A stretch of 64,000 nt of DNA from Acorus gramineus (lineage: Eukaryota > Streptophyta > Magnoliopsida > Acorales > Acoraceae): NCBI GenBank assembly GCA_030737835.1, contig JAUJYN010000017.1, positions 1,488,001 through 1,552,000 of the forward strand, given 5' to 3'. The notes beneath the pieces were generated by a model, which saw only the letters and a list, made by a program, of their open reading frames with translations, was not told where the DNA came from and made no database searches. The translations under genes were made by a program, and so were the position numbers. This document shows positions 7,954 to 20,066 of the stretch, piece after piece; position 1 is the first letter of the stretch; each line of letters begins with the position of its first letter.

Positions 7954-10900
7954 ATGCTGTGTTAGAGGTAGCATTGCCTGTGGGAGACCGGATTCTCCTC
8001 AGTTCGGTATACCGAGGGTGCACGGTGGAGATCGCGGATCATGAGTTTCCGGTAGAGCTGGTGGAGCTCGCGATGTCGGATTTTGATGCCATCCTGGGGA
8101 TGGATTGGCTTGCAGCTAGTCATGCCAGCATCGACTGTTTCGCCAAGTCGGTGTCGTTCCACCTTCCTGGTCGGAGGTCTTTCCAGTACGTGGGCGATCG
8201 AGACGTAGCTCCTTTGGGGTTCGTGTCGTCCATGCAGGCGTGGAGACTCCTTCAGGGTGGGTGCGAGGGCTTTCTGGCTTATATTGCTCTGGAGGATGCA
8301 CCGCTGCGGGCAGATATCAGTCAGACTCCAGTCGTGGCAGAGTTTCCTGAGGTTTTCCCCGACGATCTTCCGGGATTACCGCCGGACCGCGCGATTGAGT
8401 TTGAGATCAATCTGCTTCCGGGGACCGAGCCGGTTTCGAGGGCTCCGTACCGGATGGCTCCCGCAGAGCTGAGGGTGCTGAAGGAGCAGTTGGAGGAGTT
8501 GCTGGAGAAGGGCTTCGCACGTCCGAGTGTGTCTCCGTGGGGAGCCCCTGTCCTGTTCGTCCGGAAGAAGGACGGTTCACTGCGGCTGTGTATTGATTAC
8601 AGGCAGTTGAATAAGCGGACAGTGAAGAACAAGTACCCGTTGCCGCGGATCGACGATCTGTTTGACCAGCTTCAGGGAGCGTGTGTCTTTTCCAAGATCG
8701 ATCTCCGCTCGGGGTACTACCAGTTGAAGATCCGGGAGTCAGATATTCCGAAGACGGCCTTTCGCACCCGGTACGGGCACTACGAGTTCAGAGTACTGCC
8801 TTTCGGGTTGACGAACGCGCCGGCGGCCTTCATGGATCTGATGAACCGGGTATTTCGACCCTTCCTCGACTCCTTTGTGGTAGTATTCATCGATGATATA
8901 TTGGTGTACTCGAGGAGTCTGGAGGAGCACGCTCACCACCTCCGCACTGTTTTGGAGACTCTGGCTGGACATCAGTTGTTCGCCAAGTTCAGCAAGTGCG
9001 AGTTCTGGTTGGAGCGGATGGCCTTTCTGGGCCATGTGATTTCCGGTGAGGGTATAGCTGTGGACCCGGAGAAGACGCTCGCCGTGTCGAATTGGCGTCG
9101 ACCGTCGAACCCCACTGAGATTCGGAGCTTCTTGGGCTTGGCGGGTTATTATAGGAGGTTTGTGGAGGGTTTCTCCAAGATAGCCGTTCCTCTTACCCGC
9201 CTCACTCGGAAAGACGTTCGGTTCGAGTGGTCCCCTTCTTGCGAGGAGAGCTTCCAGGAGCTGAAGCGTAGGCTCACCTCAGCGCCAGTTCTTACCCTTC
9301 CATCTGGGAGCGGTGGGTTCGCAGTATATACAGATGCATCGCAGTTGGGTGTGGGTTGCGTCCTGATGCAGCACGGTAAGGTGGTGGCTTACGCGTCTCG
9401 TCAGTTGAAGCCCCATGAGCAGAACTACCCCACCCATGACCTCGAGTTGGCTGCGATCATATTTGCGCTGAAGATGTGGAGGCATTATCTCTACGGAGAG
9501 GAGTTCGAGCTCTTTACTGACCATAAGAGCTTGACGTATCTGCAGTCTCAGCCGGAGCTCAACATGCGACAGAGGCGTTGGGTTGAGTTCCTTACAGACT
9601 ACGACTGTGACATCGCTTACCATCCGGGTAAGGCGAATGTCGTTGCAGATGCGCTCAGTAGACAGCCCCTGGGCATGGCCGCCCACATGGCTGTCCGTCG
9701 TTGGAGGCTTCTGGAGGAGGCCGCTTGCTGGATCAGTGTTCGGGAGACCCCTGCGGGTGGCTTTCTGGCCAGGCTGGTGGTGCAGCCGGTTCTTCTCGAT
9801 GAGATCCGCACGGCTCAGGCTCAGGACCCGCATTTCATAGTCCTTTCTGAAGGCGTCGCCCGGGGCGAGCGCCAGGACTACCAGATTCGTGCAGACGGGA
9901 TCCTGAGATTCAGAGGCCGAGTGTGCATCCCCGACGACGCAGAGCTGAGGCGGAAGATTCTGGACGAGGCCCATCGCTCGAGGTACACAGTGCACCCTGG
10001 AGGCACGAAGATGTACAGGGGCCTTCGTCGCGGCTACTGGTGGCGCGGGATGAAGACAGATATTGCCAGATTTGTTGCCCGATGCCTAGTATGCCAGCAG
10101 GTGAAGTCGGAGCATCAGCGCCCTGCGGGGAAGCTGCAGTCCATTGAGATCCCTCAGTGGAAGTGGGAGCAGATCACTATGGACTTCGTCTCGGGTTTGC
10201 CGAGGTCACGCTCGGGTCGCGATGCCATCTGGGTGATCGTCGACCGGCTGACGAAGTCTGCTCATTTCCTCCCCATCCGACTCACCGATTCTCTGGACAC
10301 CCTGGCGCAGTTATTCGTCTCCGAGATTGTCCGACTCCATGGCACTCCAGTCAGTATCATTTCAGATCGAGACGCGCGTTTCACTTCGAGGTTCTGGCGT
10401 AGCCTCCAGCACGCCCTTGGTACGAACCTCCACTTCAGTACCGCGTTTCATCCTCAGACGGACGGCCAGTCGGAGAGGACGATCCAGACCCTTGAGGACA
10501 TGCTGCGGGCCTGTGTGCTCGATTTCGGGGGCAGTTGGGAGAGGCACCTTCCGTTGGTGGAGTTCGCCTACAACAACAGCTATCATTCGAGCATCCGGAT
10601 GGCTCCCTACGAGGCACTTTATGGCCGCAGCTGCAGGTCCCCCCTGTGTTGGGATGAGGTCGGAGAGCGCCAGCTAGAGGGACCAGAGATCGTTCACCAG
10701 ACCTCCGAGATGGTGAAGACGATCCGCGAGCGTATCCGAGTCGCTCAGAGTCGTCAGAAGAGCTACGCCGACCGCCGTCGCCGTGAGCTCGCCTTCGAGG
10801 TCGGTGATCATGTGTTCCTGAAGGTGTCCCCGATGAAGGGCATCTTCCGATTTGGTGTGCGGGGCAAGCTGAGTCCGCGTTTCATTGGGCCTTTCCTCAT

Positions 10901-11222
10901 ACTCGAGCGAGTTGGAGAGGTGGCCTATCGCATAGCTCTGCCCCCACAGTTGGCTCAGGCCCATGACGTCTTCCACGTCTCGCAGCTGAGGCGATACGTC
11001 CACGATCCTGCTCACATCATCCTGTTCGAGCCGCTCGTCTTCGAGCCGGACTTGTCTTTCGTGGAGCAGCCGATTGAGATCATGGACCGCCGCGAGAAGA
11101 GGCTCCGCACCAGGACCGTCCAGCTGGTCAAGGTGCGATGGCAGCACCGTTCCGGTGCCGAGGCCACCTGGGAGCTCGAGGACGCCATGCGTGACGCGTA
11201 TCCGCATCTTTTCCCTTCTTAG
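7551..11222 (+). CDS. pol: Pol polyprotein: protease, RT, RNase H, integrase, chromodomain-like tail
   Basis: An open frame of 1223 codons; homologous sequence begins near 7635, upstream codons being off-frame gag. Protease: [10 protein letters not shown] near 7875-7910 and ILGMDWL. Reverse transcriptase: [19 protein letters not shown], then [12 protein letters not shown], then the catalytic FIDDIL at about 8887-8904. RNase [22 protein letters not shown] and FTDHKSL. Integrase: the HPGGTKM...CLVCQQVK zinc finger, then D (TMDFVSGLP), D (ISDRDARF) and E ([13 protein letters not shown]), then a GPY/F-like region ([19 protein letters not shown]). The C-terminal VKVRWQH...[10 protein letters not shown] is chromodomain-like and probably directs insertion into particular chromatin. 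All catalytic motifs look intact. It would need the upstream frameshift bypassed for expression from gag. Confidence 0.93.
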   Translation: MPRRRPTQSDASAAAAAVAAAVSAAAFQQRQQQQPQRQPQQQPQRQQQQPQGGRADQRRQPAQQARRAPAPQPQFVQGRVAALSAEEAQASGSVVRGTVQISQLPAYVLFDSGATHSFVSPAFARRTGVACAPLDAVLEVALPVGDRILLSSVYRGCTVEIADHEFPVELVELAMSDFDAILGMDWLAASHASIDCFAKSVSFHLPGRRSFQYVGDRDVAPLGFVSSMQAWRLLQGGCEGFLAYIALEDAPLRADISQTPVVAEFPEVFPDDLPGLPPDRAIEFEINLLPGTEPVSRAPYRMAPAELRVLKEQLEELLEKGFARPSVSPWGAPVLFVRKKDGSLRLCIDYRQLNKRTVKNKYPLPRIDDLFDQLQGACVFSKIDLRSGYYQLKIRESDIPKTAFRTRYGHYEFRVLPFGLTNAPAAFMDLMNRVFRPFLDSFVVVFIDDILVYSRSLEEHAHHLRTVLETLAGHQLFAKFSKCEFWLERMAFLGHVISGEGIAVDPEKTLAVSNWRRPSNPTEIRSFLGLAGYYRRFVEGFSKIAVPLTRLTRKDVRFEWSPSCEESFQELKRRLTSAPVLTLPSGSGGFAVYTDASQLGVGCVLMQHGKVVAYASRQLKPHEQNYPTHDLELAAIIFALKMWRHYLYGEEFELFTDHKSLTYLQSQPELNMRQRRWVEFLTDYDCDIAYHPGKANVVADALSRQPLGMAAHMAVRRWRLLEEAACWISVRETPAGGFLARLVVQPVLLDEIRTAQAQDPHFIVLSEGVARGERQDYQIRADGILRFRGRVCIPDDAELRRKILDEAHRSRYTVHPGGTKMYRGLRRGYWWRGMKTDIARFVARCLVCQQVKSEHQRPAGKLQSIEIPQWKWEQITMDFVSGLPRSRSGRDAIWVIVDRLTKSAHFLPIRLTDSLDTLAQLFVSEIVRLHGTPVSIISDRDARFTSRFWRSLQHALGTNLHFSTAFHPQTDGQSERTIQTLEDMLRACVLDFGGSWERHLPLVEFAYNNSYHSSIRMAPYEALYGRSCRSPLCWDEVGERQLEGPEIVHQTSEMVKTIRERIRVAQSRQKSYADRRRRELAFEVGDHVFLKVSPMKGIFRFGVRGKLSPRFIGPFLILERVGEVAYRIALPPQLAQAHDVFHVSQLRRYVHDPAHIILFEPLVFEPDLSFVEQPIEIMDRREKRLRTRTVQLVKVRWQHRSGAEATWELEDAMRDAYPHLFPS

Positions 11223-11257
11223 ATGTACTTGTATTTATTTTGAGGACAAAATTTCCT

Positions 11258-11270
11258 AAGGGGGGGAGAA
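11258..11270 (+). other. Polypurine tract
   Basis: AAGGGGGGGAGAA abuts the 3' LTR start. It primes plus-strand DNA synthesis in LTR retrotransposons. Confidence 0.9.
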
Positions 11271-14200
11271 TGTTATATATGTGTCACTTTTTGGCCTATT
11301 GGCAACCATTGGAGCATTTTTAGCAGTTTTAAAATTTTTGTGTTTTTCGATCGGAACCGCATAATTTTAGACTGTTAGCTATCGTCCTGAGCTAGAGGAC
11401 TCCGATTGAAAATCTAACTGCATATTATGTGTCCTGGTGCCATTTTAAGCCACTCATGAAAATTTCATCGAATTCCGGCATCGTTTCAAAAATTTCGCAG
11501 TTCCGGGGCGTATCCGGGTTTTTAAGTCGCGCACTATATATATGTGAGTTCAAAAAATCGAGTTACTATTCATCATCCCTACGACTTTCATTTTCTCTCT
11601 CCCCTCTCTCTTTTTCTCACTTTCAGCCCCCTAGACCCCTCAAACCTAAAAACCTAAAGCACGAAAGTGTAGATCGGGTCCCGATCTACACTCCGGTGTC
11701 TTCAAATCCCGTTTCCGACGATCCTAGCCTCCCCGACCTCCTCTCTTTCTCCTCTGTTTTAGCCCGATTCGAGGGCCGTGGTAGATCGGGGCGTAGGAGA
11801 GCCTTTGGGAAAGGTTTCGGCGCGCGGAGAGCACCGGACGCTTCTTCCTCCCCTCGGTAAGCCTTTTTCCCTCTTTTTCTTGCATAGATGTATGCTAGGG
11901 AGGTGGATCTAGGGTTGGGTGGTGGTCGGAGGCGTGGGTGGCCGTCGGGGGCAGTGGGAGGCGGTCGGAGGCCGTCGGAGGCTTTGGGTGGGGGTGGAGG
12001 TGCTCGAGCAGTGGCGGGCCCTGTCCCGAGCAGGCAGCAGCGGCAGCGGCTCAGGCAGCGCACAATCTGGGCGCGTGCGTGCGTGCGCGCGGCGTGCGCG
12101 CGGGTGTGCGCGGGTCTGGTGCGAGGAGCTGGTCGTGCTGGGTGTGCTGGAGGGGCTGGCAGTGCTGGCGTGTGGGCTGGTGGCCTCGGGCAGCTCAGGC
12201 GCAGGGGCTGGCAGGGCGCGCGTGCGTGCGCGCAGGCGCACTCGGGGAGAGCTGGAGGCCAGCTAGGGAGCTGTGCGCGAGGAGCTGATGGCGAGGTGCT
12301 GGTCGCGCTGGTCTGGGCGCTGGTCTGGGCGCGAGGTGCTGGTCGCGCTGGTCTGGGCGCGAGGAGCTGGTCGCGCGAGGTGCTGGCGGGCAGGGGTGGT
12401 GCATGCGTGAGGTGGTGGCCGAGGGCAGTGCGCGCGGGAGGGCGTGCGGGTGCGCGGGTGCTAGGCGCGGCGAGGCAGTGTGGTGCGCATGGGGCGCGGT
12501 GAGGCGGCCGTGGTGCGCGCGAGGCGCGGCGAGGTGGCAGTGGTGCGCGCGAGGCGCGGCGAGGCGGCAGAGGTGCGCGCGGGGTGCGTGCGAGGCGAGG
12601 TGCTGCGCGCGGGGGCGGTGCGGAGTGCTCGCGGGACGGCGCGAGGTGTTCGGGGCGCGCGGGCTACTGCGGCTGGGCGCAGTGGACGCGCGGAGCCCCC
12701 GGGGGTGGTGCGACGGCGTGTCCAGGCGGCGGGCAGGGGCTGGCGGTGCGCGGGGTGCGCGGGCTGAAGCGCGGCGGTGCACCCGGGCGGTCGGGTGGCC
12801 GTGCGGGTGGTTGTCGGGGTGTTGGGTGTTTGTTTTGGGGTTTTGGGGTATTTAATTGTGTATTTAATGATATTTGTGGATTTATACTTACCCAATAATA
12901 CCCTGTCTTGCAGATCTCGACGGACGGTCGCGTGTCGACCCGAATTCCGGTGAGTGGGACAACCCAACCCAGTTTGGGAGGCGTTACATGCCTTGGGCGT
13001 GTACCGATCTCCCCTGGGGCGTATAGTTGTATTAATTATTGCAATTATAATCTATGTAAGCATGATGTGTGTGTAGAATTGCATGCCACCCTAGATTGTG
13101 TGATAGGGACTTGCACCCTAGGATTGTGCATGAGCCGTGCATCCTGCCACCTCGCTATCATGCTAGGAAAGCCCGACCTGTGCATGCGTCCTATTAGTTT
13201 GGTTTATTTAATTAAATGCGAACTGTAATAATAGATAGCATGCTTAGGGAATATAAGGGGGCCTTGCGAGGTTAACATTGAGACCCGGGTTAGGGTACTC
13301 CGTGTTCCTCGTTTGGTTGTCGGATGTCCTACATCGGGACCTCAGGTTACCCTCCCAAGGTCTCTATTTCCCCTGTATTATGATTAATAAATGCATGTTC
13401 CCCGCATCCTGGTTATGCGCGCTGGTGGAATTCTGAGGAATTCAAGACATTAGAGTTGTAGAGATGTGCTGTCAGCGGATCCGAGTGGATCATATGCGAT
13501 GGATAGGCTGTTCTGTTCCCTTCGTCGGATCCTGTTAGAGACTACCTCAGCGTTAGACAGGTTGTCCCGTGCAGGGGCTCCCATTAGTAGGCGCCTCCTG
13601 ATTTTGGTGAAGGACTGTGCTGAACATGGGAGTGGCCAAACGACCTACGGAGTGAGGAGAGACTATCGGTGGACCAAGGGTGACCAACAGCCTAGTCAGT
13701 CCCAAGAGCCTATGTCACCTGTGGAGAGGTGAGGGTGAGGGTATAGTGGGCCGGCGATGCGACGACCCACAGGTTTATGTATGGATGATTATCAACCCGC
13801 TAAGTCCCAACATCCTTGGTCACCTGTTGAGGGTGAGGGTGAGGGTGAGGGTATGGGGTTCGGCGATGTAACGAACCCCCGGATTGTGATATTATGCCAC
13901 TTGTGGCTTATGAATTGCTTAAATGTGGTTAATATGAACTGTATGCATGGGTTGTGCTATTCACTGAGCGTGTGGCTCACCCCTCGCATATTGTCTTTTT
14001 CAGTGATCTCTGAGGGAGGAGCTTCCCGAGCGACTACACCAGTAGAGGGTAGCGCCGCGTCCCACGAGTTTTGAGGCCATCAGCACCCTTCTTTCAGTTG
14101 TATGTATATATTCTGTGCTTGGGCACCTAGTTGGATTATGTATGGATTTTATTTGTGTATATATTTAGACATGTTGGCTCTCACAGGACTTATGATTATG

Positions 14201-14394
14201 TATCGAGTCTGTAGTAGGTTTTTGATTATAGATTCAGTCTTTTGTTTCTGCATTTGGTGTATATATTATGTCAGCCCTGTTTTTATCTGTGTTGTCATTT
14301 TAAGTAGTCGTTTGTGGTATATTATTGAACTCTTGTTACTGATATCATATATACACTTGCCGCGTCCCGGGGACGGCCGCCCTGGGGCGTGACA
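11271..14394 (+). repeat. 3' LTR of forward family-A element
   Basis: Starts TGTTATATATGTGTCAC and ends GGGGCGTGACA, followed by TSD CAACC at 14395-14399. It matches 3169-6297 along its whole length, with small changes: an extra GC-tract unit near 12310, scattered substitutions, and TATATATA in place of TATAAATA. Donor 11857, exon-like island 12914-12949, second donor 12950 and acceptor AG at 14002-14003 are all preserved. Confidence 0.95.
12914..12949 (+). other. 36-bp exon-like island, 3' LTR copy
   Basis: TTGCAG precedes it and GTGAGTGG follows. It differs from 4822-4857 at a few positions only and has the same length. Confidence 0.5.
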
Positions 14395-14772
14395 CAACCT
14401 AACAGCTTTTTATCTGATCTCTCATCCCTTTTTGGACAATGAACCTCTGCTTGTATACCTATTCCAAAAGTCCTTATAAGGAGAGGCTATCCAATGGTTT
14501 TCTACCCTACTAGTTGACCATTTATCCAATTTTTCAACCATGAGCGACAAATATCTGAGTCGCTATGGTTACCAAAGAACCAGGATCCCCTCTATCTCAG
14601 ACCTCACAGATGAACAAATGGAGCATGGAGAGGACTTTGAACCCTACGTGTCTAGGTGGCGCACCCTCATGCACCAAACTGGCTTGCAATTAATGGAGAG
14701 TCAAGAAATTGATATGATGTTACTAAACTTGACCCAGAACTGCGTACAAGCCTTTCGTACTGTGATTGCACC
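14395..14772 (+). pseudogene. Ty3/Gypsy gag remnant, downstream half
   Basis: This continues the gag cut at 3168. An open stretch from ATG 14540 reads MSDKYLSRYGYQRTR, then a segment with EDFEPYVSRWR and ESQEIDMMLLNL, matching the layout of plant Gypsy gag (E-x-F-x-x-Y-x-x-RWR, then a helix ending in NL). Upstream, 14400-14530 has stops and frame changes. The frame runs out at 14773 into the start of another LTR. It is non-functional. Confidence 0.55.
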
Positions 14773-15409
14773 TATTATGCCTGTGTCATTTGGAGCCTTA
14801 TTTTTTTTTGGGAGTCCCTAAAACTTCCGGTTTTAGCCACCTATAGGAGTCAGAGAGCTCTGATTGAAAATTTGGCTACATAATTTTTCTCCTATAAGTT
14901 ATGCATTTCCAAATTGGTATTTGGATTTAATTTCGTTAAAATCCAAGATGAAGAGGTTTACATATGATTTTATCATGAGGTTCTCAGTTTTGAGTTAGCT
15001 TTCATACAAAAGTGGAATTAGATCAACTGAATTCATGTAGTAAAAGTTATGGGTATTTTTTCAAGTATACCCCGGGGATGAAAAATTCTGGCAGCAGCCC
15101 TGTTCAATGTTTAGATCTCATTTCGGAATAGCTGGAGGGGTTATTTAATCTGAGCATAAACATGAAAGTTGTAGATAATCTTCTTGGCTTTCCAGTGGAC
15201 TTTGAATTGTGCAATTCGGAGCTATATTGAGGAAGTTATGGCTGTTCTAGTGAAGCATGTACAGAATTTCGGGTCATGGACGATTTTTGTCCTTTGAACC
15301 CCACTTTGTCTATATAATGTCATCCAACCCCCATTTTTTTTGTGTGGTTGCTCCCCTTTGTTGAGTGAGAAGGAAAGGAAGAAGCACAAGAAGGAAGTGC
15401 AAGAAAAAA
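14773..15409 (+). repeat. Family-C LTR, 5' part only
   Basis: Begins TATTATGCCTGTGTCATTTGGAGCC, nearly the start of family B (TGTTATGCCTCTGTCATTTGGAGCC). It keeps the shared early LTR layout, with GGAGTC, CTAAAA, TTTTAGC-ACC and CTCTGATTGAAAAT, but then diverges. TCTATATAATG near 15310 is a plausible TATA box. There is no GGGGCGTGACA end: the sequence runs from AAGGAAGTGCAAG straight into a PBS, so the right part of the LTR is deleted. Confidence 0.6.
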
Positions 15410-15413
15410 AAGT

Positions 15414-15819
15414 TGGTATCAGAGCCTGGTCCTATCAGAGCCAATTGTTTTCTTAGAGATGAGTCCTAGGATTTCTATATGAGTATTCTTATCCTAGTGT
15501 CTGTTTCTTAGGTTGCTGATATGCCTCCTCGCAGAGGGATCGTGGACGTGGTCCCCCTCGGGCCTTGGAGGTTTCTGAACATACCAGAGGCAAGGAGTCT
15601 ACTGAAGGGTCCTGGGCTATTGGGCCAGGACCAGTGCAGGAGCCTCCTGCATGGGAGCATGCTTATGCTCGTATCGCAGATCTATTGGAGACTTAGACTA
15701 GGGCATTGGAGGCCCAGACTAGGGCGTTGGCTGATCAGGCGTGAGAGATCCAAAAGCTGCGGGCGGCCCGTGAGGTAGTTCCGCAGGTCCCCTTAGTAGC
15801 AGATCCACCGGTGGTGCAT
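15414..15819 (+). pseudogene. Truncated family-A-like PBS, leader and gag start
   Basis: PBS TGGTATCAGAGC at 15414-15425, then a leader like that at 6315-6417, then ATG 15521 (MPPRRG) and recognisable gag DNA up to GCAGATCCACCGGTGGTGC near 15819. Small deletions shift the frame after the first few codons. The rest of gag and all of pol are gone. Confidence 0.75.
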
Positions 15820-16111
15820 GCTAAGTGTTCGTGTTTTGGTTTGTGTGTGCTTGGTTGCTTAGGTGTAGGAGTGTCGGCGTGCCCGAGTGTCTGCTGCCCT
15901 GTGTGTGCTGCCTGTGCCCAGCATGATCTGTCTGCTGCAGTGCCAGCACCAGCACTCCTACCCAGCAGCTGTGCCCAGCAGCTGTGCCCAGCATGCCCTG
16001 CCTGCTGCCCTGCTAGCACCTGCGACTGTGCCCAGCGTGGCATGCGACTATGCCCAGTGCGCCCAGCGACTGTGCCCTGTGTGTCCTGCGACGTGCCCTG
16101 CGTGTGGCAAT
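15820..16111. other. Low-complexity TGCCCAG-rich stretch, unassigned
   Basis: About 290 bp with imperfect repeats of CAGCTGTGCCCAG and CTGCCCTGC (about 15890-16090). It matches nothing else in the window, and its open frames on both strands are compositional. It may be part of the family-C element or filler at a deletion. Confidence 0.4.
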
Positions 16112-18998
16112 TGTCACGCCCCCGGGAGGCCGTCCCTGAGATGTGGCAATAATCAAATATCAGCTATCAATACCTGAGGTCAATAAAGACTCCAATAACA
16201 ACACACAAGGTGGCAAAGCAAGGATAATGATAACTGACTGAAAAGTGGAAGCATAATACATAAACAATGTCTGTAAATCAAAATATTATTACAGACTCGA
16301 ATACACAATCACTGTCCTGTGACAGCCAAGTCTAGACCAAAGAAAATACAACCTATGCCACATGCACGATTTACAATATATACAATGACTCTAGGACTAC
16401 TAACAGCCTCGCACTCGCCACCCGCCGGAAGAACGCTCCACGCCCATAAGACCACGCCACAGGGAAGCTCCAACTCCACGCCCAACACTGCCCCTGAAAA
16501 GAAACAGTATGCAAGGGGTGAGCTACAAGCTCAGTGAGTGGCTGAAAACCAATCACCATACAACAGTTCAATACATAAGCACTTTCCTTTAAAGGAAAAC
16601 ATGGGTGGAAACCCATGGATAACAGGGTCACGCGGCAGCGCGACCAACCTCACCCTCACCCTCACTCTTGGAGGGAGACTCTTGGGACTTTTGGAGAGAG
16701 ACCATACCGTTGGTCGAGGAGACCCGGGATTACTGGTCTACACAACACTACTGGATCATCTACATCGAGTTAACCGCCCAACGATGTCTTTCAACATCAG
16801 TAACCAACTGGACCCAACAACTATGGGAACGGACGAACTACGAATGGGTCACACGGCGATGTGTTTTCACCTCATCCGCACCCTCACCCCCGGAGGTGAC
16901 ATAGGACTTTTGGAAGAGACTTAGACTGCTCTACACCCTTGGTCCACCGGTAGCCCTTTCCCCCGCGTAGCCTCTACCTGGTATACTCCCACGATCAGTA
17001 CGCTTCCGAACGCGTCGGTGGTACCTACGGATGGGAGCCCTCTGTCAGGACAGCTGTAATCGCCGGGGAGTCCCTACATCGGATCCAACGAAGGGGAGAA
17101 TGATCCCACGCTCGCAACATCATTCGTTAACCCTCTCCCGGGTAGCCTCTACCTGGTATACTCCCATGATCAGTACGCTCCCGAATGCATCGGTGGTACC
17201 TACGGATGGGAGCCCTCTGTCAGGACAGCTACAACCCGGGCCCCCTCAACACGGACGACATTGGGAGTAAACATTCCATGTTCGCAAAGCGAACCCAATG
17301 GAAAACAACTACTCTGCAATATCATTCGTTAACCCTCTCTCAGGTAGCCTCTACCTGGTATACTCCCACGATCAGTACGCTCCCGAATGCATCGGTGGTA
17401 CCTACGGATGGGAGCCCTCTGTTAGGACAGCTACAACCCGGGCCCTCTCAACACGGACAACACTGGGAGTAAACATTCCATGTTCGCAAAGCGAACCCAA
17501 TGGAAAACAACTACTCTTGATAATCACTTATCGAGATATCGAATACTACTGTACTCCCACACCGTTGCGTCGCTCAGACACAAAGGGGTTGCCTCTGCTC
17601 TCACATAGAAATAATCCCATAAGCTAATGAATTCTCCTGAATTCCAAATGAGTGCATCGCTCGGATGCACGGGGCGATTAGATCGCTAGCGCTCTAACTA
17701 ATAAGGTACAACCCGACAGCGGGTCATACCCACGCCTATTTCAACTAGGCCTATCAGTTTTAACATGCGCATATATTTTAGAGGAGAATTTGATCTTAGT
17801 TGGGTGCATGAACCATATGCACGATCACATATCAATTAATCATAGGGACACTCCCTAATCATATATTTACATCATAATAAATTATACAACATGCATACAT
17901 GGTCATTAATCACATAAACATACAAAATATGCCCTAACATCCGTTGGATATCGCCAACTTAAAAGAAAGGGTCAAGCGCGATCTCGCGCACTAACAGGTG
18001 CATGCCAATATTCCAAACGAACCTGAGTCGAGTAGGAAATCGCATCTACTTACTCAGTTCGTTCAGAGGGAGAGGGCGAGAGAGATCATCATCTCAGCAG
18101 CTGGTCATAGGTTTACCCCATTAGCATGGGCGCAACAGCTATACCACGCCCTCGAGTCTTATTGCAAGGGAATATTAGGCAGGTGCCCGTTATTAACCCA
18201 GACTTAATCATACTGTATATTCCCATTAATATGGTGGGAGTAGTATTACAATACCACCTAAGACATGCCATATTCTATACATCCATACACATTTACAACA
18301 TACATGCCCATACTAGAGGGGCTCATGCAACACAATCATTCATACATGAATACAATACATGTATATAAGCCTAGCATGCAAGATATCTATATATTATAGC
18401 TTAAGCATGGCCATACTACTTATCTACACAAGTAGTATAGCTTAGGGGGGCCCATCGATGGGCGACGCGCGTCGAGCGCTTCGAGCGCACCCAGAGAGGG
18501 GGGGGGGGGGATTGGATCGAACCACTCACCATACAACCCGGGACCTCGCGCATCCCATCCGACGAGATCTGCAAGGTAGGGGCATCAAGTTTGGTGAGTA
18601 ACATCACAATTTACACTTAGAAATCATTAGAAATACCAAAGACTTAGACATGCACGCATACGGGCTCGCACGCATGCGAGCACGCGCGTACGCACGCATG
18701 CCGGGTGCCCCAGCACCTACCCGAGCCCCTGGTCAGCCCCGCGCAGCCCCCAGCCCCCCCCCCCCCCCCCCCCCAGGCGCACGCCCAGGCACACTGCCCC
18801 ACCCGCACGCACTCGCGCGCACTCGCGCGCACTACTCGCGCGCACCCCCGCTCGCGCCAGCGCCCGTGGGCACCCGCGCGCACGCGCCCGCGCGCGTCTG
18901 CGCACCCGCCTGCACCTGCCAGCGCCCTCCTTCGCTCGCGCCTGCGCGTGCACGCGTGCAGACAAGGCCCTGCCCGCGCTTGCGCGTGCACGCGTGCA
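16112..18998 (-). repeat. Family-B LTR, inverted and missing its 5' (U3) end
   Basis: The TGTCACGCCCC terminus at 16112 is the reverse complement of the LTR end. Homology to the solo copy 49753-53363 runs to the GC-rich tract and stops near 18998, so U3 is absent. It has a 202-bp internal tandem duplication (17146-17347 and 17348-about 17520), a polyC run at 18754-18774 and the exon-like island at 18530-18568. No PBS or PPT adjoins either side. Confidence 0.85.
18530..18568 (-). other. Exon-like island, family-B inverted copy
   Basis: Read on the minus strand: CCTTGCAG before it and GTGAGTGG after it. It is 39 bp, three more than the family-A form. Confidence 0.4.
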
Positions 18999-20022
18999 GA
19001 CTTTTCCGAATCAAGTTTTCCGAACCAAGTAAATTCTTGTGTTTTGTATTGTGTTTGTTTGATTATTCTTTAGATCCATTAATTACCAAGATTCTCAAAT
19101 TTAAAGCAAAAAACTCTCCATTTTGTCAAGTGTATCAAAACATTCGAACAACAGGTTTTATGTTTTCATCAACAATTGAAATCCAAACCCTTCTCGCTGC
19201 AAATATTTGTTCAATATCTTCCATAGTCGCTTTCTAATTATTTCCATCTGTTCAAAATGTATTACAAAACCTACTTAATTAACTGATAAAAATATATATA
19301 TATAATAACCACAATATAAAATCACATGTATATATATATAACCCTCCTGTTCCCGATCAGCTTGATTTTAATTTTTTAATCAATTAAATTGTCCACCTCC
19401 ACACGCCCTTTGGTAGGAAGTTCCAAGCTTTTTCGTGGCAAATTTTAATAGTATCATTTTGTGCCCTCAAATTTATATATGTTCTAAAATTGACAGCGTT
19501 TTGTTTTCAGGGTTCTTTTGTTGGGTCTGTTTAAAGCTGCAATAATTGGTGATGCTTTCTTTCTTCTTCTTTTTTTCTTTTTTTTTTAACAGGGACAAGG
19601 AAAGACCAGCAGAAATAACTGACACAATGAAGCTCTATCTGAGTCCCATATGGAGAGTATTATTTCACACACACAGCCCATGTGCATCTCTTCTCGCTTT
19701 ATTGTCACGGGCCTACCATTAGACGACAAATTCACCTCCTTTATTGGTTTATTTTGTCTGTCAAACTTCACATTTGTTGGGCAATCATATCAACGTCCTT
19801 GGTTATATAAAAGTGACTCCCCCCCCCCCGGTTGATCATTTAATTTAATATTGTACCATTGGTAAGCTTTCAATTCCTCCCAGATCATCCATTTAAATTA
19901 GATAGCGTCACTTACAACTCCTTTCTGGTCTTAATTTTAATTTTAAATTTTTTTTTACCTCCGACATGATTTTATAAAATTGGATGAACGCATTTATAAA
20001 AATATAAATTTTTTTTATTAAA

Positions 20023-20066
<44 letters not shown>

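Larger units (their letters stand above)
3169..14394 (+). mobile_element. Full-length family-A Ty3/Gypsy retrotransposon, chromovirus (Tekay/Del-like)
   Basis: Complete element of about 11.2 kb: 5' LTR 3169-6297, PBS 6303-6314, gag, pol, PPT 11258-11270 and 3' LTR 11271-14394, flanked by CAACC. The order protease-RT-RNase H-integrase identifies Ty3/Gypsy. The tail [10 protein letters not shown]...[18 protein letters not shown] is the chromodomain-like C-terminus typical of Tekay/Del chromoviruses. The LTRs are 3129 and 3124 bp and look only a few per cent apart by eye (about 7 changes in 450 bp compared), so insertion was fairly recent. A frameshift in the Gln-rich linker separates gag from pol. 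It sits inside an older Gypsy gag. Confidence 0.95.

Noticed and set aside
9279-9995. 238-codon minus-strand frame opposite pol
   Set aside because: Antisense shadow of RNase H/integrase coding sequence; the sense frame has all the motifs.
10674-11207. 177-codon minus-strand frame opposite the integrase tail
   Set aside because: Antisense shadow, repeated opposite pol at 41624-42127 for the same reason.
16950-17520. Regular repeats considered as a satellite array
   Set aside because: Only two to three units, contained within an LTR and matched by two units in other family-B LTRs.
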